Shown here piece after piece: positions 57,037-64,000 of a stretch of 64,000 nucleotides of DNA. The notes beneath the pieces were generated by a model. It was given only the letters and a program-made list of their open reading frames with translations. It ran no database searches and was not told where the DNA came from. Source of the DNA: Mesobacillus subterraneus. GTDB taxonomy: Bacteria > Bacillota > Bacilli > Bacillales > Cytobacillaceae. Position 1 is the stretch's first letter. Each line of letters begins with the position of its first letter. The position numbers were made by a program, and so were the translations under genes. The DNA is taken from NCBI RefSeq assembly GCF_023715485.1, contig NZ_JAMBOF010000010.1, positions 1 through 64,000 of the forward strand, given 5' to 3'.

Positions 57037-58568
57037 CTTATTACCACCCTTACAAATGGATTTTCAACATATGCACAAGCATCTGATAACCGTTTAAGAA
57101 GACCCATACTTGAAAGCCTCTCTTCTAATCTAACTGCATTTTCAGAAAAGGCTTCCATATCCGCTTGGCCTGTTTCCAATAATGATCCAGCTTGACGATC
57201 TCCAATAATAAAACCATACTTTTTGTATAAGCAATCTAAAAACTCTTGAAACTCCATTTTTGTTTCTACATTGCTTAAAACTAATGCCTTAAGTAATGAA
57301 TCTGTAGGGGCATATCTTAGCCTTCTACTACTTCGTTTTGAAACTAATCCAATTTCTCTTCCCCATACTCTATGGAAGTTTTGAACATGTTGTTTATGTC
57401 TTGCACTAGCTTTTTTATAGAATTCATCCAATAAACCATCTGCGGTAGTAGCTTTTGCTTTATCATCATCTTTCCAAGAAAATACTTTTACAATCAAATC
57501 TCTAGCAGCCTCATAAGTATCTCCTGAAGTAATTACTCGGTTCCATTCTTCAGTATTTTTAATACCTAGTACATATTCCTCTATTGTTTGTTTAGAAAGG
57601 TTATTATTTTGAGAATATGAATCAGAAGCCAAGTCTCGGATTATTGTTTTTTGTGGTGCAATAATTTCTAAAATAAATGTTGTTTTGTTTACATCGTTTA
57701 ATACTTCTTTAGAACGGTTTAATAAATAAATTATCATATGTAAACCAGTTATATTAACTAAGTGTGGAAAGACATCATAATTGGGCATATTACAATTAAA
57801 TAAATTTATCCAATCCTCAGATAGTGAATCGTATTCAGGCAGATTAGAGTACGGCAAATATCCACCTTCCCTTTTATCTCCATCATATTGTTCACCTTCT
57901 GGTTGAAGTTGTGCAACAAGACGATTAAAAGGTGACTTTCCATCAAGAACTTTATTAGTGAGATATTTAAGTATATCGTCTTTTTTGTTACTCCTAGATA
58001 GCATTAAATAAAGTAGTTCTCCTGTTCTACCAAAGAATCTCCTATCATTACTTATACTATTTCCCGTAACCCTTAGGTCTTCATATAAACAATCGGGACC
58101 ATATGGGAAAATAAATTGAGAACTCCATCTCTTATTATTTTCACCCTCTATTGTAGTCGAACGGAGGAAATTAATTATTTCTACAAAATCTTGATAACTT
58201 GTAAACCTTTTCTTCAAGTAAGAAAAATCTACTACATTCATTCCGCCACTATTTTTATTCATTTCATCAATCCAGGCATTCCATTGTGAATTATTATCAT
58301 TTTGGAAATTCCTCTCAATAAGTTCCATTTGTGGGTTATTAAATAGAATATTTCTTAAATACATTCGGGGATATGCAGTATAACGTAATGTGTTAAAGGC
58401 ACCTTCTTTGAATGCCCTTCCATCTTGATATTCAGACTGAAGCACATTTAAAAATTCCATAATACACAACCAAGGTGATTGTTCATCGTAAAATCTATGT
58501 CCCCATATTGCTTCGTCTACCCACATACTTGAATCAATCCGTTTGGGTCGTGGCAATCTTTCCATCAT
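57033..58568 (-). CDS. DptG/SspG-like protein
   Basis: This is a 511-residue soluble protein between a P-loop protein and an FtsK-type ATPase. There are no clear motifs apart from many aromatic and basic residues (KRIDSSMWVDEAIWGHRFY; SRRLRYAPTDSLLKALVL). I identify it by position, size and the coupled ATGA overlaps on both sides, not by a known motif. The second ATG at 58565 is an alternative start. It should be the middle subunit of the complex. Homology to DptG itself is not proven here. Confidence 0.6.
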   Translation of the reverse strand: MMERLPRPKRIDSSMWVDEAIWGHRFYDEQSPWLCIMEFLNVLQSEYQDGRAFKEGAFNTLRYTAYPRMYLRNILFNNPQMELIERNFQNDNNSQWNAWIDEMNKNSGGMNVVDFSYLKKRFTSYQDFVEIINFLRSTTIEGENNKRWSSQFIFPYGPDCLYEDLRVTGNSISNDRRFFGRTGELLYLMLSRSNKKDDILKYLTNKVLDGKSPFNRLVAQLQPEGEQYDGDKREGGYLPYSNLPEYDSLSEDWINLFNCNMPNYDVFPHLVNITGLHMIIYLLNRSKEVLNDVNKTTFILEIIAPQKTIIRDLASDSYSQNNNLSKQTIEEYVLGIKNTEEWNRVITSGDTYEAARDLIVKVFSWKDDDKAKATTADGLLDEFYKKASARHKQHVQNFHRVWGREIGLVSKRSSRRLRYAPTDSLLKALVLSNVETKMEFQEFLDCLYKKYGFIIGDRQAGSLLETGQADMEAFSENAVRLEERLSSMGLLKRLSDACAYVENPFVRVVIR

Positions 58569-60406
58569 TCAAAATCCACCTCCACCGTACGTCTATAAAG
58601 CATTCCCTCGTTATTTATACGAAGTAATTCTAAAACTAACCTATCTGGATCTGTTTCATACGCTCCTTCTATTTTTCTACGATACTCTAATTGATTTAAT
58701 AACCTACTTTTGAATGCAAGTAAGTCCTCATAACACTCCCGCGAGAAACTTCCAGGTAGTTCTCCTTCAGCAACTCTTGAGATAAATTCGTATCTTACTA
58801 GGTGTAACTTTAAACTCACAGGTCCAATTTCATCACTTAAAGACATATTGACATTTAAAACAGGTTTTCCATTTTCAAGAAGAATATTTACACTCTCTCC
58901 TCTATTTGGCCGAACTGATATCTCCGTTTCATACACCCTACTTATCTTTGATTGAGAGTGGCTACCGGATGTTGAAAGATAAACTACATCACTATCTTTA
59001 GTAAGCAAGCCAGTAGATATCCTATTTATACCTTTTACAAGTCTACCTAATATTTTCGGTTGTACCCGTTTTTCATTCTCTAAGCGTCTATATACACTTT
59101 CTAAAAATTCTCCGGCATACTTAAATGAAGTTAAGTCCCAAACTTGAATTTCTATTATATCGTTAGTATCCACAGTAAAGAATAATCTTTGTCTTTGAGA
59201 CCTTAATCTGTTTAAAAAGCGATCACTTTCATCTTTACTTACTTCACCCTCAAGATAAGCTTTTTGGTCACCTTTATAGGTCTCATCAGCACCATAAAAT
59301 TCATCAGATGTCATATACTTATTAAATATGTCTTTTAATTCAGGATCATCTTCTCCGAATATAAGGATATTATCTATGAAGTTATTACTCTCAGTTCCAA
59401 TTCCAAACCTATTTAAAGTTGAAAAGATATCTGTTGTTTCTCTACGCCGCTTACTCAGGTTTTCACCAAATATATTTCTATATATGCTGGCGCTTGAAGA
59501 AGATTTATCCTCTAATATTTTTGGTATTTGGCTACAACTCATTAACTTATCTCTAGCTTCTGGATGCCCTAATAACATATTTGAAATTAATAATAATAGC
59601 TGCCTTATAGGAATATGAACCTCATTTAACTCACATAACTCTAGTAAATCAATTAGCCTCTCTTGGAGAATCTTTTCGTCCTGAGCACCTTCTAAGCGCT
59701 TCTTATTCTCCCATATTGGACATCTATTATATATTGATTCATTCTCTTTAAATGAACAGTTTTGACACTCATCCCAACCTGGATGATTGACTACAGACTC
59801 TACAATTTTAGGAAATATTTTAGCTGAATTTGTTCTACTAAGGTTAATAAGTTGTAAATTATACCCTTCCTTGTACTGTTGTTCACTAACCAACAGGTCT
59901 TCAATGAAACCTGCAACCTCTGAGACAATATAGTTAAATTCGGCTGTTTTCCATTTTTCTATTAACTGACCATCATTTGCAGCAACTAAAAATACCTTAC
60001 CATTATCCTGTTTAATGGATTCAGCCATGTCATAAATTATGTATCTATTGTCATCTGAGAGTTCACTTAAGTCCTTAATAACGTATAAAGAGTGATTTTT
60101 AAGTGGAAGCACCTTAATAGTTTCATTATTATCCCAATCTTCTTTGGATCCACCAAGAGCCAACCATACCTCACGACAATAAAATGTTTTACCATCACCA
60201 GCAGTTCCTGTTAAAATTACTGATCTAGGATATCCTGTTTTAAAATTGTCTATTAAGCCAGATAGGTACTCAGGTTCAACTTTAATTGGCTCTATACCTT
60301 TCTTTTCTATTGAACGTTGGATTGCTTCATCGTACATATTATCATTTCTTGGAATCGGTCCATATTGCCTAAGAAAGTTTACCCAATCAGCATTCCTTAT
60401 CACCAT
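58565..60406 (-). CDS. P-loop protein, DptF/SspF-like
   Basis: This protein is 613 residues from ATG 60406, which has GGGGGAGG upstream; an earlier TTG at 60427 lacks it. Walker A GTAGDGKT lies at residues 67-74 with acidic partner YIIYDMAESI. A Cys cluster (WDECQNCSFKEN; NRCPIW) near 230-250 suggests a zinc site. This pattern fits DptF, the ATPase subunit of phosphorothioate-dependent restriction. It leads the coupled trio and has its own upstream gap, so the trio is probably its own operon. Confidence 0.75.
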   Translation of the reverse strand: MVIRNADWVNFLRQYGPIPRNDNMYDEAIQRSIEKKGIEPIKVEPEYLSGLIDNFKTGYPRSVILTGTAGDGKTFYCREVWLALGGSKEDWDNNETIKVLPLKNHSLYVIKDLSELSDDNRYIIYDMAESIKQDNGKVFLVAANDGQLIEKWKTAEFNYIVSEVAGFIEDLLVSEQQYKEGYNLQLINLSRTNSAKIFPKIVESVVNHPGWDECQNCSFKENESIYNRCPIWENKKRLEGAQDEKILQERLIDLLELCELNEVHIPIRQLLLLISNMLLGHPEARDKLMSCSQIPKILEDKSSSSASIYRNIFGENLSKRRRETTDIFSTLNRFGIGTESNNFIDNILIFGEDDPELKDIFNKYMTSDEFYGADETYKGDQKAYLEGEVSKDESDRFLNRLRSQRQRLFFTVDTNDIIEIQVWDLTSFKYAGEFLESVYRRLENEKRVQPKILGRLVKGINRISTGLLTKDSDVVYLSTSGSHSQSKISRVYETEISVRPNRGESVNILLENGKPVLNVNMSLSDEIGPVSLKLHLVRYEFISRVAEGELPGSFSRECYEDLLAFKSRLLNQLEYRRKIEGAYETDPDRLVLELLRINNEGMLYRRTVEVDFE

Positions 60407-60427
60407 AATACCTCCCCCTTTACCCAA

Positions 60428-60755
60428 TTTTTCTACTAATTTATCTTAACCATATTTTAACATATAAAAACACCAAAATTTCATATCTATTTCCAAAAAA
60501 AAATTAATACCCTTCCTCAAACTACTGTCTTCCTTAAACTTTATACAATTTAATTTGCTTTGTCTTTGAAAATCCATTTTATAAATACGGTACATCTCTT
60601 GCCGTAGTCCACAATTATTAAACCGCCATCACCGAGTGCCGCGTGTGCAGTTATTTTTACGATAAAACAGAATGAATAAATTAAGGAACCCCATACTCTG
60701 AACCTATAAACGGTTAATTTATACAATTTAATATCAATTCCCTCTAACAAATTAA
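60428..60755. other. Promoter region of the sspFGH-like operon, with a doubtful gene remnant
   Basis: This AT-rich gap must hold the promoter of the trio, though I cannot place boxes with confidence. A minus-strand frame at 60550-60762 encodes AALGDGGLIIVDYGKR and FIKWIFKDKAN. The composition looks coding-like, but the frame overlaps the terminator of the upstream operon and lacks a start signal. It may be the tail of a lost gene. Confidence 0.35.
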
Positions 60756-60786
60756 AAGGCATGCAGGTATTGATCCTGCATGCCTT
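60756..60786 (-). terminator. Rho-independent terminator after sspD-like gene
   Basis: A perfect 12-bp stem, AAGGCATGCAGG with CCTGCATGCCTT, followed on the minus strand by TTAATTTG. It separates the sspCD-like unit from the trio. Confidence 0.85.
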
Positions 60787-60831
60787 CTAGAACTGATTTA
60801 TTTAGTAATATTATAAAATTCTATCGCTCAT

Positions 60832-61656
60832 TTATGCATAATGACATACACAAGGTACATCATTTTCTTCAACTAACTTTTTAGCAATATCAGAGTCTTT
60901 GTCCAACTCTTTTCTATATTCATGTAAGGTAAATGGTTTTCCACTTCTTTTCAGAATCGTAACATCACCTAATTGCTCTCTTAATCTATTTTCCATTTCT
61001 TCTTGTTCAATATAAACACTAGGCCAAGTTTCATATAAATGTTTATAATGATTAAACCCACCTCTAACACATCGTCCACCACAATTTGCGTGTGAGAATC
61101 CCAAATGATACATTTCTGGAAGTTTAATATCCCAATCTTTTGTAATTATTTTCTTTATTTCATCATCTGATATATTACTTTCGTAAAGTGGGAATACTGT
61201 CTTTACTGGTTGCTCCTCTCCATCACGAGGAAGTAGGAAATGATTATATAATGCCTCGATCCCTTCACGTCTGCGTTTCTCGTGTTTACCAATTCCAAAG
61301 TAAAGTATTGGTTCAAATCCATTATCACGTAGGTCTTCTAGATAAATCATTGTTTGGTGCACTTTTAAATCCGATGAGCATTTTGCAAGTCTTGAGTTCC
61401 CAAGAAAACGTGTTTCTTCAAAGACCTCCTCTGGTGTTCTCCCATCTCTAACAGTCTTAATATCTATTCCGATTTTTTCAGCTACTTCTACCATGAAACG
61501 TTTATTGTCTTTATGTTCCCAAAGTGTATCAGTAAAAAATAATTGCGATTTTTCTTCACCGTGTTTTTGTACCATTAAATACGCTACATATGCACTTGCA
61601 GCACCACCGCTAAACATGGCAATATACATCGGTTCTCTACCATACATTCCAATCAT
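60832..61656 (-). CDS. PAPS-reductase-like ATP pyrophosphatase, SspD/BrxP-like
   Basis: This is a 274-residue protein of the PP-loop ATPase superfamily. The ATP-binding motif reads FSGGAASAYVAYL (residues 15-27), SGGAAS replacing the usual SGGKDS. TDTLWEHKDNKRF follows. Cysteines in LAKCSS, NCGGRCV and the C-terminal CVC could hold an Fe-S cluster, as in DndC. In Ssp systems SspD activates a DNA atom for sulfur insertion; the same fold is BrxP in BREX type 4. It follows the large ATPase by five bases. ATG at 61656 is used, though the fourth codon (61647) has a better-spaced AAGG. Confidence 0.8.
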   Translation of the reverse strand: MIGMYGREPMYIAMFSGGAASAYVAYLMVQKHGEEKSQLFFTDTLWEHKDNKRFMVEVAEKIGIDIKTVRDGRTPEEVFEETRFLGNSRLAKCSSDLKVHQTMIYLEDLRDNGFEPILYFGIGKHEKRRREGIEALYNHFLLPRDGEEQPVKTVFPLYESNISDDEIKKIITKDWDIKLPEMYHLGFSHANCGGRCVRGGFNHYKHLYETWPSVYIEQEEMENRLREQLGDVTILKRSGKPFTLHEYRKELDKDSDIAKKLVEENDVPCVCHYA

Positions 61657-61661
61657 CCTTT

Positions 61662-64000
61662 TTATTTGTTTTCTTCATAGTAATCTACCAATAACTTATA
61701 TAATAAAGCAGTAATTTCTTCTTTTGGCAGTTTTCTTGCCATTAACTCAAGATCTGTTTTTACATTAGAATAAATAATATTACCCTTAGGAGATAGTTCT
61801 CTTTTTGGAATTGCTAGGGTCTTTGAATTAACTTTAACTTCATGATATTCATCTTTTAGGCTTTCAATATTTATTTCCAAGAGTGATTTGACTGTTTTAA
61901 AGAATACTTCACTTGTCGCATCAGACCAATCGTCTCTGCTTACACCCACCAATTCGCTTGACAATTTATTTATCCAGTTATTTTTATCTGTTGATAAGAT
62001 CAAGTTAAATAACTTATTATCAACTTTTAATAACTCATTTTGATTTAGGATGTAATCAAATAACTCTTCAAAGGAATTAGTATTTGTTAATTCAAAGACT
62101 GTCTTTTCTATTTGTTTTTTGTGATTTTGTGAGTACTCTTCACACTCTTGCTTAATTTTGTTTACCATTTCTACATTTAGGTTTAAGTTTAATAGTTCCT
62201 TTAATGCAGTATCTGGTTCAAACTCGCCCTTAGTAATAAGTTTTTTAAAAAGCACAGCTTTGGTTGATAGTTTGTTTGTTTTTTGAGCTATCTTTGGCAG
62301 GCTGTTAAGCCATCTTAATAGCATTCTGTTTAATCGGACACTAGGATGATAAGAGGAATCTAACTCCGCTCTATAGGACTCAAAACATACATCAATTACG
62401 TCTATTATACTTTTATACTTATTATCTAATTTTTGATGACTAAAAGTATAATTCTCTGGTTTATCTAACATTCTGTCATATAAAATGTCACCATTTACAT
62501 CATTAATAAATGAACCGTCCTTATGGTAAAACATTATATATTTCCATTCATTTTTCAAGATAGCAGTCAATAATACAGGAATAATCGGTTCTCTAATACC
62601 AAAATCTTGTCCTTTAAAGATTTTTATTAAAGATAAAAAATTCCCACTTTCAGATTTTATCTCTTTCATTAATTTTTGACGTAATAATGTTATTTCTTCA
62701 CTTTCATTTTGAGCATTAATACTATTATTTTTAATAATAGATGCATATATTAACTTTGCAGGCCCATTAAATTTATAATCACTCTCACCACTAATAATAG
62801 CGTCTATGACTTCTTTAGCGCCATTTAATTGTTGTTTTGAAATATTCCTTCTATTAAAGGACTCATTATTTATTATTGGAGTAAATCCATAATACTTAGA
62901 TGCAATCAGCGATAACTGTTCACTTAGAGCTATTTTACTTTTGACACTGATGTTAGTTCCTTCGTGAATCCAGAAAGACCCTTTGTATTGTAATATTGGC
63001 GCAAGATGCTGCCTTAATTTAAGAATTTTATTTTCTCTAATCTTTAGCAACTCTTCTTCAACAATTGGATCTTCATTCAATAAATATTTATCCTCTAATA
63101 GTTTCTCAACTGACGATAATTCTAAAATTTCCTCTTTAAAATTATTGAAAGGCTTCTTCGGTAAAGCGTATATTATTCTCGAATGACCTTTGCTAAGTTT
63201 AACAATGAGACTTCTTATTTTTTCAATATCTGCATCCTTCTCAGGTATAACATACAAAATTTTAAAGTCTGATTTAGAATCTTTATTAATATGTTGTAAT
63301 TCTGATTCAGATAGATCATTTGCAAATATAGGCTTTATTGCTGCAAACCTAATCATATTTTTTTCATCATTATATCTTTTGGGATAAGCATATTTTGTAT
63401 CTAAGACCTTATTAATAATGCTTATACTATCAAGTTTATTAATACCTAAGAGATTTTTATCTTTTATTTTCACATTTAAATCAATAGAACTGCCTTCAAA
63501 TACTTCCCAATTATCATCGAATAATCTGTACCTTAGAAGCTTTTTATTCTCAAGTATTTCAATTATTTCATTGACCTTAATTAACTTCCAATTAAGTGCA
63601 AACGATATAAAATCCTTTGTTAGTTTTCTTTTACTACCTATATTTGCAATATCCCACAGTGTGAAGAGCTTTAGTATCTGTAATTCACTATGTGAAGAAG
63701 CTGAATCCTCTACTCTTTTTTTCACCCTCAAATATTTTAGGTATGATTTCCCAATTAAGGAATCACTCATAAATTCTTGAAATGCTGGTTCAAAATAATC
63801 AAATAAACTACTTACAAAATACCATGTTTTTTCTGTGTGAAAGTAATTTGCCAGTCCACCCTTTTCATTACTCTCTAAGAAAGTAAATAAAGTCCTTTCA
63901 TTTTGAGCTACAGCATTAGCTAAACGCGGAAGGGTAAATAGTGTAACTGGATGTAAAGGAAAGGAATTTTCGACAACAATTGTCTTCATCTCTCTTCCGT
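61662..64000 (-). CDS. Large ATPase, C-terminal part (SspC/BrxC-like), cut by window edge
   Basis: The frame is open beyond position 64000: residues GRE precede the first visible Met, so that Met is internal and the true start lies outside. The 775 visible residues begin with ENSFPLHPVTLFTLPRLANA and VAQNERTLFTFLES, a conserved block found on the C-terminal side of the P-loop in large defence ATPases (BrxC/PglY and SspC types). The rest is helical and unrecognised. The Walker motifs should lie upstream, outside the window. It is directly upstream of the PAPS-reductase-like gene and probably co-transcribed. Confidence 0.68.
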   Translation of the reverse strand, partial: GREMKTIVVENSFPLHPVTLFTLPRLANAVAQNERTLFTFLESNEKGGLANYFHTEKTWYFVSSLFDYFEPAFQEFMSDSLIGKSYLKYLRVKKRVEDSASSHSELQILKLFTLWDIANIGSKRKLTKDFISFALNWKLIKVNEIIEILENKKLLRYRLFDDNWEVFEGSSIDLNVKIKDKNLLGINKLDSISIINKVLDTKYAYPKRYNDEKNMIRFAAIKPIFANDLSESELQHINKDSKSDFKILYVIPEKDADIEKIRSLIVKLSKGHSRIIYALPKKPFNNFKEEILELSSVEKLLEDKYLLNEDPIVEEELLKIRENKILKLRQHLAPILQYKGSFWIHEGTNISVKSKIALSEQLSLIASKYYGFTPIINNESFNRRNISKQQLNGAKEVIDAIISGESDYKFNGPAKLIYASIIKNNSINAQNESEEITLLRQKLMKEIKSESGNFLSLIKIFKGQDFGIREPIIPVLLTAILKNEWKYIMFYHKDGSFINDVNGDILYDRMLDKPENYTFSHQKLDNKYKSIIDVIDVCFESYRAELDSSYHPSVRLNRMLLRWLNSLPKIAQKTNKLSTKAVLFKKLITKGEFEPDTALKELLNLNLNVEMVNKIKQECEEYSQNHKKQIEKTVFELTNTNSFEELFDYILNQNELLKVDNKLFNLILSTDKNNWINKLSSELVGVSRDDWSDATSEVFFKTVKSLLEINIESLKDEYHEVKVNSKTLAIPKRELSPKGNIIYSNVKTDLELMARKLPKEEITALLYKLLVDYYEENK

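Noticed and set aside
51733-60406. Classical Dnd system (DndBCDE) in the window
   Set aside because: No DndB, DndC (about 500 residues), DndD or DndE is present; the PP-loop gene is short and fits SspD or BrxP better.
60550-60762. Functional 70-residue gene
   Set aside because: It overlaps a perfect terminator and lacks a ribosome binding site; kept only as a possible remnant.

Overview
The window looks like chromosome from a low-GC Gram-positive bacterium of the Bacillaceae (Bacillus or Mesobacillus type). The basis is strong AGGAGG-type ribosome binding sites, TTG and GTG starts, cre-like CcpA operators, an OhrR box, and family members typical of this group (PaiB, YesMN-type regulators, BsaA-type glutathione peroxidase). 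No species can be named from sequence alone. Most genes lie on the minus strand.

Layout. (a) 1-4100: a reductive pyrimidine catabolism operon (amidohydrolase, preT, preA) under a perfect cre palindrome, followed by four tandem 52-bp hairpin repeats. (b) 4.4-9.8 kb: unlinked small genes (Dph6-like ligase, DUF4145-like protein, DUF1398, PaiB-like, zinc-ribbon protein) and a 3' remnant of a proline iminopeptidase gene. (c) 9.8-27.1 kb: a carbohydrate region. ThuA and two Gfo/Idh/MocA oxidoreductases form one operon. The next operon holds a solute-binding protein, two permeases, a GH66 dextranase, a YesM/YesN-type two-component system, a second solute-binding protein and a GH13 enzyme with the oligo-1,6-glucosidase signature. 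A separate GH65 phosphorylase gene follows. Together they read as a system that senses, cuts, imports and breaks down dextran or isomalto-oligosaccharides. (d) 27.3-38.7 kb: housekeeping and accessory genes (proline iminopeptidase, M14 carboxypeptidase, EamA exporter, peroxidase plus OhrR, coiled-coil repeat protein, NERD protein, Nudix, GNAT), including two frameshifted genes.

(e) 38.7-64 kb: a defence island, visibly more AT-rich towards the right end. It contains two McrBC-like pairs. Each has an AAA/McrB-type motor and a DUF2357/PD-(D/E)XK partner, and one motor carries an EVE domain. Beside them are a standalone nuclease with a RAMA-like domain, a MazG-like protein and small unknowns. 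The right end has a large ATPase cut by the window edge, a PAPS-reductase-like protein, and a translationally coupled trio of P-loop protein, middle protein and FtsK/HerA ATPase. This order fits the Ssp phosphorothioation system (SspC, SspD) with an SspFGH/DptFGH-type restriction module, and it is the best candidate here for an unusual system.

A striking feature is the number of broken genes: two -1 frameshifts, two in-frame TGA codons and one truncated remnant. In one McrC-like nuclease the TGA sits exactly where the paralogue in this window has a tryptophan. Either these genes are decaying, or some are sequencing errors, or at least one stop is read through.
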